Assembly (NCBI GenBank): GCA_030629005.1
Contig: DAOVPV010000002.1
Coordinates: forward strand, 1-64,000
Reading direction: 5' to 3'
DNA: 64,000 bases
Source of the DNA: a bacterium
GTDB lineage: Bacteria; Babelota; Babeliae; Babelales; UASB340
The notes beneath the pieces were generated by a model, which was not told the origin of the DNA, searched no databases, and saw nothing but the letters and a program-made list of their open reading frames with translations. Positions 8,774-18,354 of this stretch are shown here, piece by piece. Positions within the stretch are counted from its first letter, which is position 1. Each line of letters starts with the position of its first letter. The position numbers and the translations under genes are program-made.

Positions 8774-9742
8774 TTACCTTTCCCACTTCCCCTCAAAAAT
8801 AATATCATAAGCAAGAGACAAAAACTTTAAATCCAACTTATGTTTAATAACATAATTATGTAAAGAAACTAAAGTGTTAATACCCTCTGGCAAAATTTTA
8901 TCTTTAAAAAATAAATCTTTATTAAAATTATTTTCTTTAATAAGTTTTCCTATTTCCAAGCCAATAGAATAATTTCGTCCTATTGAGTTTGTAGAACTCA
9001 AATACAAATCTCCAAAACCGGAAATACCATAAATTGTTTCTGGTTGACCTCCAAGTTCTTTGCTAAAAGTTGCTACTTCTTGAAAACTTTTTGAAACCAA
9101 ATAAGCCAAATAGTTTTGTCCTAAATCTAAACCTGATATTAATCCCGCTAATAAAGAAATTATATTTTTTAATGCTGCACCAACTTGAACGCCTATAATA
9201 TCCCCAGAAACTTCTGTTTTAAAGAAATCATTTTCTAAAGCATTTTTAACTGTATTTGCTACATCTTTATTATTACCAGCAATAACAGAATATGTTTGTC
9301 TTTTTTCTGCAATTTCATGCGCAAAGTTTGGGCCAGCTAATACCAAAATATTATCTTTATTTATATTTAATAAATCTTGAATAATTTGAGTTGGAAATAA
9401 AAAAGTAGAACCCTCTATACCCTTACTCAAACTTACCATAATCTGGTCTGGGATTATAAATTCTTTTGTTTTTTCTAAAATAGTTCTTAAATATTTAACT
9501 GGTATGGCTATAAAAAGAATATTTGAGTCTTTTGTCGATTCTTGCAAACTAGTGGTAGCTGTTATATTTTCTGATAATTTAAATCCAGCAAAATATGTTT
9601 TATTTTCATGTTCAAAATTAATTTGATTTACAACAGATTCTTCATAAGCCCATAATGAAACTTCATAATCGTTATTTGCAAGTATAGTAGCAATAGAAGT
9701 TCCAAATGCACCAGCACCCAAAATAGAAATCTTCCCTTTCAT
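8774..9742 (-). CDS. gpsA: Glycerol-3-phosphate dehydrogenase [NAD(P)+]
   Basis: Reduces dihydroxyacetone phosphate to glycerol-3-phosphate for phospholipid synthesis. It shows the dinucleotide fold GAGAFG at the N-terminus, the family motifs SLSKGIE and GPNFAHEIA, and a catalytic Lys in AALKN. I chose the ATG at 9742 because GGGGAG lies 5 nt before it; an in-frame GTG at 9760 is upstream of that Shine-Dalgarno. It follows uppS by about 24 nt and precedes the NagZ-NamZ gene by 18 nt, forming one envelope-related run. Confidence 0.95.
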   Translation of the reverse strand: MKGKISILGAGAFGTSIATILANNDYEVSLWAYEESVVNQINFEHENKTYFAGFKLSENITATTSLQESTKDSNILFIAIPVKYLRTILEKTKEFIIPDQIMVSLSKGIEGSTFLFPTQIIQDLLNINKDNILVLAGPNFAHEIAEKRQTYSVIAGNNKDVANTVKNALENDFFKTEVSGDIIGVQVGAALKNIISLLAGLISGLDLGQNYLAYLVSKSFQEVATFSKELGGQPETIYGISGFGDLYLSSTNSIGRNYSIGLEIGKLIKENNFNKDLFFKDKILPEGINTLVSLHNYVIKHKLDLKFLSLAYDIIFEGKWER

Positions 9743-9766
9743 AAACTCCCCTTTTTTCACGTTACA

Positions 9767-10453
9767 CTACTTCCCAAAATTACGCTGAACCCCCTCAAAA
9801 TCATTTAAACATTTTTGTAAGTGTTCTTCCGTAATTTCCGGCCAAAAAATATCTATAAACATCAATTCCGAATAAGCAGCCTGGTATAATAAAAAATTGC
9901 TCAATCTTGCGCTACTACTTGTTCTTATAATTAACTCTGGATCTGGAATATCTTTAGTCCATAAATAATCTTTAAAACTGTCTTCTGTGATCGAAGCAAG
10001 ATCTAAAGTTCCAGATTTTATTTTAAGAACAATATCCTTTGTTGCATTAACAATTTCACGTCTACCACCATAGCAAAATAAAAAATTTAAATTCAATTTA
10101 TCGAATTTTTTTGTAGCATCTTCAAGTTTTTCGATAACAGGCCTTAAATCATCTGGGAAAAACGATTTGTCACCTATAAAACGAACTCTTATTTGCTTTT
10201 CTATAAACTCATTTAATTGATTTTTTGCCTGCTCAGCCAACATAGAAAACAAATATTTTTTTTCTTCTTCTGATCTATTAAAATTTTCTAAAGAAAAAGT
10301 ATAAAAAGAAAGATATTTAACCCCTTTTTTCATACAAAATTTCATTGTACGTTTAAAGGCTTCCATACCAGACTTATGGCCAAATATAGATTTTAACTTA
10401 TTATTTCTCGCCCATCGACGATTTCCATCCGGAATTATTCCCAAATGCTGCAT
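9767..10453 (-). CDS. uppS: Undecaprenyl diphosphate synthase
   Basis: Cis-prenyltransferase that builds the C55 lipid carrier for wall and LPS sugars. The N-terminal IIPDGNRRWAR is the family signature with the catalytic Asp. SFYTFSLENFNR and, near the C-terminus, PELIIRTSSSARLSNFLL fit the substrate-binding regions. It is 228 residues, slightly short but within range. GGAGAG precedes the ATG by 5 nt. It heads a run with gpsA and the NagZ-NamZ gene. Confidence 0.95.
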   Translation of the reverse strand: MQHLGIIPDGNRRWARNNKLKSIFGHKSGMEAFKRTMKFCMKKGVKYLSFYTFSLENFNRSEEEKKYLFSMLAEQAKNQLNEFIEKQIRVRFIGDKSFFPDDLRPVIEKLEDATKKFDKLNLNFLFCYGGRREIVNATKDIVLKIKSGTLDLASITEDSFKDYLWTKDIPDPELIIRTSSSARLSNFLLYQAAYSELMFIDIFWPEITEEHLQKCLNDFEGVQRNFGK

Positions 10454-10585
10454 AGAATCTCTCCAAAAAATAAACTAATTTCCTAGGAGTAATATGTCAT
10501 AAAATATAATTTTTATCAAAAATATACTTTTTACAAAAAAAAATCACGTTTTTCATTAAAAAACAACAAAACTTTTTATTTCTAT

Positions 10586-10614
10586 TTGACATGCTTTTAT
10601 ATAAGAAATATTAT
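10586..10614 (+). promoter_or_regulatory. Sigma70-type promoter for the HAD gene
   Basis: A perfect -35 box TTGACA at 10586-10591 and TATTAT at 10609-10614, with a 17-nt spacer. It is about 110 nt upstream of the HAD start codon. A hairpin-capable stretch (CTACAAAA against TTTTGTAG, about 10646-10675) lies in the leader between them. Confidence 0.6.
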
Positions 10615-10725
10615 AAATAGACTATTAAAACGGTATTTTTTGATCCTACAAAAGAACTATTTTTCTTTTTTGTAGAAAAAATAATTTAAAGAGAGTAACA
10701 TACCTCATTGGGGAGGAATAAAAAT

Positions 10726-11406
10726 ATGAAAAATAAAATAAAAGCCATCATTTTTGATATGGATGGTACAATAATAAACACTGAAGGTCTCTGGAAAAAA
10801 ATAATTTTTGATTATTTAAAAAACAGAGGTATAACTAAATACACTCCAGCATTTTTAGATAGAATGAAAAATTCTTCTGGTGGTGGTCTAATTAATACTA
10901 GCACTATAATGAAAGAAGAATTTAAATTTGAAGAAAGCATTCCTGAATTAGTTGCACAAAAAACACTCATTTCTTTAGAGTATATGCAAAAATATCCGAT
11001 TCAATTTATAAATGGTTTTCCTGAATTTCATAAAACGCTTAAAGAAAAATTTATTCCTACAGGTATTGGAACTAACTCAAATATAAAAACTCTTGAATTA
11101 ATAAGTAACAAACTAAACTTTAAAAATTTCTTTGGTAGTAACATGTATTCTATGGAACATGTTGGCAACATTGCCAAACCAAACCCTGCAATCTTTTTAC
11201 ACGTAGCAGAAAAACTAAATATAAAGCCAAGCCAATGTTTAGTTTTTGAAGACTCTATCACCGGTTTTAAAGCTGCAAAAGCAGCCGGCATGGCTCTTGT
11301 TGCAATAAAAAATAAATTCAATAAAGATGTAATACATCATGCTGATTTTGCTATAGATGATTACACTCAAGCACATGCGATTATAGAAAAATTATATACA
11401 AAATAA
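10726..11406 (+). CDS. HAD-superfamily hydrolase, beta-phosphoglucomutase-like
   Basis: Phosphatase or phosphomutase of HAD subfamily I. Motif I is DMDGTIINTE, motif II is in GIGTNS, and motif III/IV are KPNPAIF and VFEDSITGFKAAKAAGM. A cap domain lies between residues 15 and 90. The substrate cannot be read from sequence. I chose the ATG at 10726, since GGGGAGG lies inside the longer frame that begins with TTG at 10708. It is monocistronic with its own consensus promoter. Confidence 0.88.
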   Translation: MKNKIKAIIFDMDGTIINTEGLWKKIIFDYLKNRGITKYTPAFLDRMKNSSGGGLINTSTIMKEEFKFEESIPELVAQKTLISLEYMQKYPIQFINGFPEFHKTLKEKFIPTGIGTNSNIKTLELISNKLNFKNFFGSNMYSMEHVGNIAKPNPAIFLHVAEKLNIKPSQCLVFEDSITGFKAAKAAGMALVAIKNKFNKDVIHHADFAIDDYTQAHAIIEKLYTK

Positions 11407-11517
11407 TTTTTTATCTTACCAACCGTAAAAAGTCTATTTGTTTTATCTTATTCTCATTCATTAATAATCCCCTACAAACTTAGATAAATTTTGTAAAAAA
11501 TATGCTAAATTAAAACT

Positions 11518-11916
11518 ATGAAAAAAAAAATTATATTTATAACACTTTTACTTTTAATAATAACCAGTGTTATATGTTATTATATAACTTTTTATCATAA
11601 TAAAAAAAAGAACCACAAGCCAGATATAAATATAATACAAAAAGCAGCAAGTATGGCTGACATAAAGATTAATTCATTTGTATTACAAAAGTTATTTCCA
11701 AACAAAAATACTCAATTAAAAATAAAAGCTAAAAGCGGACAAATCTACAGACTGAAAAACTTAGTTGAATGTTATGATGTAAAAATTAAATTTAAAAATC
11801 ACAGTCAAAAAGTAGCCATCTTTAAAACACCAAAAACTGTATTTGATATGAAAAATAATTTTTTGGAATTATCTGGTGGCGTTAAAAGTATTTTATTAAA
11901 TAATACACTAAATTAA
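11518..11916 (+). CDS. LptC-like single-pass membrane protein candidate
   Basis: 132 residues: one N-terminal membrane segment (about 4-24), then a soluble beta-rich domain with KIKAKSGQIYRLKN, KVAIFKTPKTVFD and ELSGGVKS. Short strands ending in a gain of a conserved Gly recall LptC/LptA, which carry LPS across the periplasm. The size and topology also fit. The match is weak and LptC is a guess. It converges on the macrodomain gene, with 4 nt of overlap at the 3' ends. No clear Shine-Dalgarno is seen. Confidence 0.5.
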   Translation: MKKKIIFITLLLLIITSVICYYITFYHNKKKNHKPDINIIQKAASMADIKINSFVLQKLFPNKNTQLKIKAKSGQIYRLKNLVECYDVKIKFKNHSQKVAIFKTPKTVFDMKNNFLELSGGVKSILLNNTLN

Positions 11917-13214
11917 TTATCTTTTTTCTTTAACAGCACATCCCTTGGAGGAAAATATAAAGGTAACGTTTTTTTGTAAACATTCTCCTCTGCTGGTAAA
12001 AAATTTACAAAAATAATGCGTTCAACATTCTTCCAATTATTATTTGTCTCCATCCATTCACGAACAGTATCACAAGCAACTTTTGCAAACAACCAAGGTT
12101 GCGACTTATAGGCACCAGCAAAAATACCCGAACTTACACCACAAAAAGCAAATGTTTTCAAACCACACGCTTTGAAAAGTTCTAATGCTGTCCAATAAGC
12201 TGACTTCAATTGCAAAAAGTCCCCTCCAGAACGGAAATCAGGCCCAACCGTAGAAATAACAAAGCGAGCTGGTAGATTATGGCCATAAGATATTTTAGAA
12301 AAACCTGTCTGACAACCACCTAAAGTTCTATTTTCTTTTTTAAGATTTGAACCTGCAGCTCTGTGAATCGCTCCATCAATACCACCACCACCTAACAATC
12401 CCATATTCGCAGCATTCAAAACTGCATCAACTTCAAGGGTTGTAATATCACCCTTATATAGAGAAATTTTATTATTTATACTTTCGTTATATTGATAATA
12501 AGCAAAAGCTGGTTTTGGTAAATTTTTTAAAGCTTCGGACCAAGATGAAATTCGATCAACTGTTACATATGCGTCTCCACATTTATACTTCGATCGCTTT
12601 TCTTCGCGACCAGGCTCACCAATTTCACCTTCTAAAATTGCATCGACAAGAAACGATTTATTCCCAACAGGATTTTTATTTGAACTTTTTTCTAGAAATT
12701 CTTCTATCTTTTCAAATGAACCGACTTTAAATTCAAGTTTGGCTTTATATAAATTTTTTATAAAAGCATCTATATCTTCCCCTTTTTTAAATACATAATT
12801 AATATTTTTATTATTAAGTTGAACATTTTTAAATATTACTGCAGAACAAGGTGAAATACTTCCCCCCGTTTTTATTTCAAATACTTTTATATCATCAAAT
12901 ACTAAAATCGAACTTTTATCTAAACTAACTTCTGTTAAATCTATTTCATTTAAATTTTTTACATTTTTAACTCTTAAAATAGTTCTATTTTTAAGTTCGC
13001 AATCATTTAAACTTAAATTATTTAAGTTATCATCTTCAATAACAATCTGACAGCTATCTAATATTTTACCGCAATATTCATCACCCCTCATATTTGCCAT
13101 TACGCATTGTTCTCTTTCAAGTCTATCCTTTTGGGAAAATACAACTCCAAAATTACAAACTGAAAACATTACTATTATCAATAAGACTCTTTTAGAAATC
13201 ATTTTTTTTAACAT
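11913..13214 (-). CDS. Exported macrodomain protein
   Basis: The N-terminus is a Sec-type signal peptide (basic start, hydrophobic core ending near residue 28). Residues about 30-200 are unrecognised, rich in Leu/Asn/Asp, and may be a beta solenoid-like region. Residues about 245-420 form a macrodomain, with GDITTLEVDAVLNAAN, GLLGGGGIDGAIHRAAG and the phosphate loop GVSSGIFAG. Macrodomains bind or hydrolyse ADP-ribose adducts. Macrodomains are usually cytoplasmic, so export is unusual and suggests action outside the cell, perhaps on host ADP-ribosylation. That role is an inference. A Shine-Dalgarno-like AAGGGA precedes the ATG. Confidence 0.85.
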   Translation of the reverse strand: MLKKMISKRVLLIIVMFSVCNFGVVFSQKDRLEREQCVMANMRGDEYCGKILDSCQIVIEDDNLNNLSLNDCELKNRTILRVKNVKNLNEIDLTEVSLDKSSILVFDDIKVFEIKTGGSISPCSAVIFKNVQLNNKNINYVFKKGEDIDAFIKNLYKAKLEFKVGSFEKIEEFLEKSSNKNPVGNKSFLVDAILEGEIGEPGREEKRSKYKCGDAYVTVDRISSWSEALKNLPKPAFAYYQYNESINNKISLYKGDITTLEVDAVLNAANMGLLGGGGIDGAIHRAAGSNLKKENRTLGGCQTGFSKISYGHNLPARFVISTVGPDFRSGGDFLQLKSAYWTALELFKACGLKTFAFCGVSSGIFAGAYKSQPWLFAKVACDTVREWMETNNNWKNVERIIFVNFLPAEENVYKKTLPLYFPPRDVLLKKKDN

Positions 13215-13353
13215 AATATCCCTTAATATTTAAACAACAAAGTAATTAATATACAATCAAATTAATACCAATATTGAAAAGATTAATATTAATTAACTAA
13301 AATAATATGGTAAAATATACTTTATAAATAATTTATTAACATAATGAGTAAAA

Positions 13354-13644
13354 ATGATAAAAGAAGAATACAAGGTAAAACTAATAAAACTAATTTCATT
13401 TTATATGCCTAATGCAAAAATTTATCTCTTTGGATCCAGAGCTTCAGATGAAGAAAGATATGATTCAGATATCGATATTGCAATAGATTCCGGGAAAAAA
13501 TCCGATCAAAGTAAAATAGCTTTAATTAAACTTTCTATAAATGACTTAAATATTCCATTTGAAGTAGATATCGTTGATATATATAACCTGCCAGAAAAAT
13601 TCAAAACTAAAATTAATGAGGAAAAAATTTTATGGAAAAATTAA
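13354..13644 (+). CDS. mntA: MntA-like minimal nucleotidyltransferase antitoxin
   Basis: 96-residue nucleotidyltransferase with the GSx10DxD signature intact: GSRASDEERYDSDID at about residues 27-41. In HEPN/MNT systems the MNT protein neutralises its partner by adding AMP residues to it. The downstream HEPN gene overlaps it by 13 nt, the usual gene order for many such pairs. The pair is a self-contained two-gene unit flanked by unrelated genes, which fits a mobile toxin-antitoxin module. Confidence 0.85.
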   Translation: MIKEEYKVKLIKLISFYMPNAKIYLFGSRASDEERYDSDIDIAIDSGKKSDQSKIALIKLSINDLNIPFEVDIVDIYNLPEKFKTKINEEKILWKN

Positions 13645-14060
13645 TAGGAAAATTTAAAACATTTCAACAAGCACTAAATGCTTTAAATGATGCAATAGAA
13701 ATTTATAACTCAGAATCCAAAGAAAAATATCTTCCACACCTAAGAAACTCAAAAATACAAAGTTTCGAATTTTGTATCGATCTACTATGGAAATTCCTAA
13801 AACTATATTTTTATAAAATATCAGGTAAAGAACTAGAAAATAGTCCAAAGCCTATATTTAGGCATTGTTTAAGCGCAAAATTAACAACGGAAAAAGAAAC
13901 CAAACAGTTGTTAAAGATGGTGGATGATAGAAATCTTTCATCTCACACTTATCATGAATCTTTAGCCGAAGAAATAAATGGCAGAATCGAAAATAACTAC
14001 AAATTATTACAAGAAATGGCCACACGATTAGAAAAAAGAATGAATGGTAATATTTTATAA
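13632..14060 (+). CDS. hepT: HEPN-domain toxin (HepT/HI0074-like)
   Basis: All-helical 142-residue protein of the nucleotidyltransferase substrate-binding family. The HEPN motif Rx4H is present as DDRNLSSHTY near residue 98, the RNase active site in HepT toxins. GAGGAA lies about 8 nt before the ATG, within the end of mntA. Whether it is an active RNase toxin or an inactive relative cannot be seen, but R and H are kept. It ends 16 nt before the convergent comF. Confidence 0.82.
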   Translation: MEKLIGKFKTFQQALNALNDAIEIYNSESKEKYLPHLRNSKIQSFEFCIDLLWKFLKLYFYKISGKELENSPKPIFRHCLSAKLTTEKETKQLLKMVDDRNLSSHTYHESLAEEINGRIENNYKLLQEMATRLEKRMNGNIL

Positions 14061-14075
14061 TAAGTTCAAGTAACA

Positions 14076-14750
14076 TTAAATAACCCTACAAGCAACAACA
14101 GCATCAACACATTTAGGTTTTAAAGAATATAAAACAGAAGCACAATTTCTCACTGTTGCACCAGTAGTAAAAAGATCATCAACTAACAATACTTTTTTAT
14201 TTTTAAAAATCTCACTCTGCTTATATTTATTATTTATAATAAAAGCATTTTTTACATTTGAATCTCTAAGACTAATATCCAATTGAGATTGATATTTTGT
14301 CTTTTTATTTCTTTTTAAAGCATTCGCAACAGGAACATTTAATAATTTGGAAAGCTCGTTTGCTATAACCTCACTTTGATTATACCCACGCTTTGCATAT
14401 CTGGTCCAATGTAACGGCACTGGTACAAGGTAGTCTATATCTAAATTTTTAATAACTTTTTTTTTATAAATAACATATGCCAATTGTTTACAGAAAAATG
14501 TATTTTTTGAATATAACTTTTCTGTTATTAATTTTTTAAATAAATCATTGTAACTTGCAGCAGCAAAAACTGTAACCTTTTTTGTTTGAGTTATATCCAA
14601 ATTTAAAGACGCAACAGGCTTTATGCTATTAAAACAAGAGACACAAAAAACAAAATCATCCTTTAATAAAACAGAACACGAACAACAATATTTAGGATAT
14701 ACAAAATCTAAAGCAAATTTTAATATTTTACGAGGCAGACTTAAAATCAC
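14076..14750 (-). CDS. comF: ComF family phosphoribosyltransferase-like competence protein
   Basis: An N-terminal zinc-finger-like pair CCSC...CVSC at about residues 20-38 is followed by a PRTase fold. VPVPLHWTRYAKRGYNQSE and the PRPP loop VLLVDDLFTTGAT are typical of ComFC. In other bacteria ComF supports transformation, binding single-stranded DNA with DprA. The GTG start overlaps the TGA stop of the pgpA-like gene (GTGA), so translation is coupled. It is the last gene of a pheT-lspA-pgpA-comF run. Confidence 0.92.
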   Translation of the reverse strand: MILSLPRKILKFALDFVYPKYCCSCSVLLKDDFVFCVSCFNSIKPVASLNLDITQTKKVTVFAAASYNDLFKKLITEKLYSKNTFFCKQLAYVIYKKKVIKNLDIDYLVPVPLHWTRYAKRGYNQSEVIANELSKLLNVPVANALKRNKKTKYQSQLDISLRDSNVKNAFIINNKYKQSEIFKNKKVLLVDDLFTTGATVRNCASVLYSLKPKCVDAVVACRVI

Positions 14751-15238
14751 AAAAGAACCAAAATAAGAAACTTCAAAAAGATATTACAAATAATACCATA
14801 AACAATATCACCAAAAACAGGGCCAACATGCACAGGCAACGACTCTATCTTTTTGTTAAATAATTTATAAAAAATATATGGAGCAAGTAAGCCTACAAAA
14901 TGAAACAACATAAAACCAACCAAAACATGTTTATTTTGCAACGGAATACCAATAAAAACAAATATCATACCTATAGTTTTATTCAAAACGATGGAAGACT
15001 TATCCTGTTGTGTTACAAATCCTAAGGCCATATAAAGAACAAATAGACTTAATATAAATAAACTTCCAGCCAACCAAAAAAATATATTTATAGGCAAAAT
15101 ATTATAAAAAAACCTCCCCAAAAATATTAGGGGAAATGAAATGAGAGTTGCGATAATAGAACGAGCAAAAAAACGTCCTAATCCAAATAACGTAGCAATA
15201 TTAAAACAAAATTCCTTAATCTTTTCTAAGATAATCAT
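14747..15238 (-). CDS. PgpA-like membrane protein lacking catalytic residues
   Basis: It aligns by eye with phosphatidylglycerophosphatase A over the full length: the GLGRFF start (usually GxGxxPxAPGT), SSIVLNKTIGM (usually IVxDExxGM), GFMLFHFVGLLAP (usually GFxLFRxFDxxKP) and GDIVYGII (usually DDxxAGxx). In each motif the acidic or proline residues of the family are replaced, including the Asp-Glu pair. It may therefore be inactive or have new chemistry. About four membrane segments. It overlaps lspA by 23 nt and comF by 4 nt. Confidence 0.6.
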   Translation of the reverse strand: MIILEKIKEFCFNIATLFGLGRFFARSIIATLISFPLIFLGRFFYNILPINIFFWLAGSLFILSLFVLYMALGFVTQQDKSSIVLNKTIGMIFVFIGIPLQNKHVLVGFMLFHFVGLLAPYIFYKLFNKKIESLPVHVGPVFGDIVYGIICNIFLKFLILVLL

Positions 15239-15701
15239 AATAAAAAATTCTTCCTAATAAACCAAAAACACCAATCACTATAAAGATATCTGCTAAGTTA
15301 AATGTAGGCCAGTGATAGCTATAATAATAAAAATCTAAAAAATCTATTACACCATTATAAACAATTCTATCTATCAAATTTGAACATGCGCCACTAATAA
15401 TTAACATATTAAAAAAAATTGGCAAACCTTTTCTTGCATCCCAATAAGTAATAATAGAAAAAATAATAATTACAGACAAAATCACAAAAGATAATAAATA
15501 AAATAAAACATCTTGCTCAAAATTAAAAAAACTAAAACTAACACCTCTGTTAACAACAAAACATAAATCAAAACCATTAAACACAGTAATTGTTTTATCT
15601 AACAAATTTTTAAAAACAAAGTACTTAGTTAACTGATCTACAAAAATTAAACTTAAAAACAGGCGAATATAAGAAATGTTTATTTTTTTTAATATTTTCA
15701 T
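15216..15701 (-). CDS. lspA: Lipoprotein signal peptidase II
   Basis: Aspartyl peptidase that removes lipoprotein signal peptides in the inner membrane. Four membrane segments. The two catalytic Asp motifs are SNLIDRIVYNGVIDFLDF (about residue 108) and FNLADIFIVIG (about 138). VVNRGVSFSFF is the first family motif. 161 residues, normal length. A client lipoprotein lies at 34157-35173. The downstream gene starts inside its 3' end. Confidence 0.95.
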   Translation of the reverse strand: MKILKKINISYIRLFLSLIFVDQLTKYFVFKNLLDKTITVFNGFDLCFVVNRGVSFSFFNFEQDVLFYLLSFVILSVIIIFSIITYWDARKGLPIFFNMLIISGACSNLIDRIVYNGVIDFLDFYYYSYHWPTFNLADIFIVIGVFGLLGRIFYYDYLRKD

Positions 15702-15713
15702 AAAAAACTCTAA

Positions 15714-18116
15714 TTACATTCTTAATTTTATATTTTGGTTCTCTAAAACTTTAACAGCATTCTTCCAAACAGTACCTATCTGCGATTTATCTATAGTTTT
15801 TTCTAAATCTCGCAAATATAATCTAAACGTTAAAGATTTTTTATCTATCCAATCATCTTTTTCAAAGGAATCTATCAACTGCACCTCATAGATTAGATTG
15901 CTAACATTTTTTAATACACCTTCGATATCTATCGTTTTTCCATTTAATGGAACAATTAAACTTAAATCAAAAAAAGTATCTTGATATTTAGAAATCTCAG
16001 AAAACTTTTTAACTTTTGCTTCAAAGTTAATTAAAAAGTCACCATCTAATTCAAAAAAGAAAGCATCACTTTCTGGCAACACATCTAATTTTGCCAAAAA
16101 CACTGGATCCACTTTGCCAACAGTACCTATTTCTTTACCATCAAAAACAACTTTTGCACTCATGTAAGGCATAATCCATGAATTTGAAGAACTTTCTATT
16201 TTATTCCAATCTACAGCTTTAAAATCTAAACCTATTAAATCTAGTAAACCTGTAATATGCGCTTTACATGAATAGAAATTTACTTCAGATTTTTTTTCAA
16301 AAAATAAACCTGCCAAAGATCTTTTTTCTAAAAGCTCATCCTTTTTACCTGAGATCCAAACTCTACCAAACTCAAAAAATCTAAGACTATCTTGATGTGC
16401 AATATTTTCTTTTATATTTTTAAATAAATTAGGAAGCAAAGAATTTACAAGTCTTACCTGATCGTCTGAAACAGGATTTAATAAACTTGCAGCAGTGTCT
16501 TCTATTTTAAGATCTATAGATTTTAAAAATGGCTCATTCAAAAAAATATAATTCTGCTGTTCTGTCATCTTGGCCGCATCGATTAAAAAATTTTTCAAAT
16601 TTCTTAACCTAAAAATATGATCTATCTTTGTTGGAACTTTTTCCATTTTAGGCAGCTTAAGATCTATTTTATCAAAGCCATAAAAACGAACAACTTCTTC
16701 TAAAATATCTTCTTTTATACTTATATCTTTTGAACTTCTAAATGTTGGAACTGTTATAGAATATACTTTTTTAGATTCTTTATTCACAGTAGAGTCATCT
16801 GTCAATGCAGTATTCGCTTTTTGATTATCTACTTCTACCTTAAAACCAATTTTGGTTAATGAAACGGTAATATCATATTCCTGCAACTCTATACCTAATC
16901 GAGCTTCTAAAAAATCATGCGAGACTTCTATAACCAAATTTTGAGCAGGTACACCGACAGAAAGAACTTCATCTGATACTGTAAATTCAACATTATGTAA
17001 CTTTAATAAATTTAGAAATCGTAAAATAGCATCACTAGTCTGATTTTTATCTAAAGTTTTTTCAAACCGCAAACATGCATCTGTTCTTACTTTGTGTCTT
17101 AAAGCCGTTTTTCTAATAACCTCTGGATCAAAATTTGCAGATTCAAAAAATACGGAATTTGTATCTTTGTCTATACTAGAATAAAGACCACCCATAACAC
17201 CAGCCAAACCTAAAACTTTTTTACTATCTGCTATAACAAGATCATCTTGTAAAAGCTCTAGCTCACTACCATCTAAAAGTTGTAGCTTTTCATTTTTTTT
17301 AGCCATTCTTGCTGTTATTTTTTCACCATCTATCTTTTTTGCATCATAAGCGTGTACAGGTTGAGACCAATCTAACATCAAATAGTTTGTTAGATCTACA
17401 AGCATATTTATTGGACGCGTACCAACACGCAATAATCTACCCAGCGTAAAAAGATCTGTCGGTCTATTTTTTATAGACTCAAAATAAATACCCGAAAAAC
17501 GAGAACAAGCTTTTGCGTTTTCAATCGCTATTGCAAATTTATTGGTATTAGTTGATTTAGCCGTTTTTGGATAATCGAAAACCTCTTTATTTTCCAAAAA
17601 TTTATCCGCTGGTAAAAATTCAAAATCCATAAATGCTGCTATTTCTCGAGCAAAACCTCTATGCCCCCACATGTCTGGCCTGTTGGTAATAGATTTATTA
17701 TCAACTTCTATAATAATATCTTCTGTCTCAAAGTTTTTTTTCCAAGAACCATCTAGGTCTTTTTCTTTTATATACAATTCTGGAATTAAACCATCTTTTA
17801 CCAAATTAAAATCATTTAAAGTTGCAATATCAATTTGGTTATCATTATCTACAACCATTAATAAAGAACCAACACTTGCATCCAATCGTCCAGATAATTC
17901 AACTTCTTTCTTCCACTCAGGTATATTTAATCTTATTAACCCAGAACTAATCTCTAGCACTCGACCTATTGCAAAAGGTTTTAAATCAAATTTAACTTTA
18001 TAAAAATCTTCAATTTCTCCAGAGACAGAATTAAACTTAGAAATAAGATAATCCATATCCTGTTTGCGCCAATCTGCATTTATATGATCAAAAATCCATG
18101 CAATAGAAAGTTTCAT
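15714..18116 (-). CDS. pheT: Phenylalanyl-tRNA synthetase beta subunit
   Basis: 800 residues, the usual length. Order: an N-terminal EMAP-like tRNA-binding domain, the B3/B4 editing domain (THxx region around 210-390, with WSQPVHAYD near residue 252), B5, a catalytic-like core, and the C-terminal anticodon-binding domain ending near residue 800. With PheS it charges tRNA-Phe. No pheS is seen in this window, so pheS and pheT are not adjacent here. An inverted repeat begins about 36 nt upstream of the start codon. Confidence 0.95.
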   Translation of the reverse strand: MKLSIAWIFDHINADWRKQDMDYLISKFNSVSGEIEDFYKVKFDLKPFAIGRVLEISSGLIRLNIPEWKKEVELSGRLDASVGSLLMVVDNDNQIDIATLNDFNLVKDGLIPELYIKEKDLDGSWKKNFETEDIIIEVDNKSITNRPDMWGHRGFAREIAAFMDFEFLPADKFLENKEVFDYPKTAKSTNTNKFAIAIENAKACSRFSGIYFESIKNRPTDLFTLGRLLRVGTRPINMLVDLTNYLMLDWSQPVHAYDAKKIDGEKITARMAKKNEKLQLLDGSELELLQDDLVIADSKKVLGLAGVMGGLYSSIDKDTNSVFFESANFDPEVIRKTALRHKVRTDACLRFEKTLDKNQTSDAILRFLNLLKLHNVEFTVSDEVLSVGVPAQNLVIEVSHDFLEARLGIELQEYDITVSLTKIGFKVEVDNQKANTALTDDSTVNKESKKVYSITVPTFRSSKDISIKEDILEEVVRFYGFDKIDLKLPKMEKVPTKIDHIFRLRNLKNFLIDAAKMTEQQNYIFLNEPFLKSIDLKIEDTAASLLNPVSDDQVRLVNSLLPNLFKNIKENIAHQDSLRFFEFGRVWISGKKDELLEKRSLAGLFFEKKSEVNFYSCKAHITGLLDLIGLDFKAVDWNKIESSSNSWIMPYMSAKVVFDGKEIGTVGKVDPVFLAKLDVLPESDAFFFELDGDFLINFEAKVKKFSEISKYQDTFFDLSLIVPLNGKTIDIEGVLKNVSNLIYEVQLIDSFEKDDWIDKKSLTFRLYLRDLEKTIDKSQIGTVWKNAVKVLENQNIKLRM

Positions 18117-18151
18117 AGTTCACATCCAATAAATTTTAGATTTTGCTATAA

Positions 18152-18230
18152 CTAGATTCTGAAACAAGTTCAGAATGACACACATAACAAAAGCTCATTC
18201 TTGTCATCCTGAACTTATTTCAGGATCCAG
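18152..18230. repeat. Two-armed inverted repeat, copy B
   Basis: Arms at 18152-18180 and 18202-18230, each 29 nt, separated by 21 nt. They match those at 4298-4378, with only a few transitions (TTCTG for TCCTG and similar). Some changes between the arms appear compensated, which fits selection for folding. It is intergenic, in the divergent space between pheT and a kinase gene. Confidence 0.85.
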
Positions 18231-18354
18231 TCCTATATTATTCCTTATAAACGTTGTGTAGAAAATTTTCAGGATTAGACCCTAAAAGACTAATATAGCA
18301 ATTTACAAAAAGAACTCAAAAACATTTTTAAACCAACATATTTAATAATAATTA

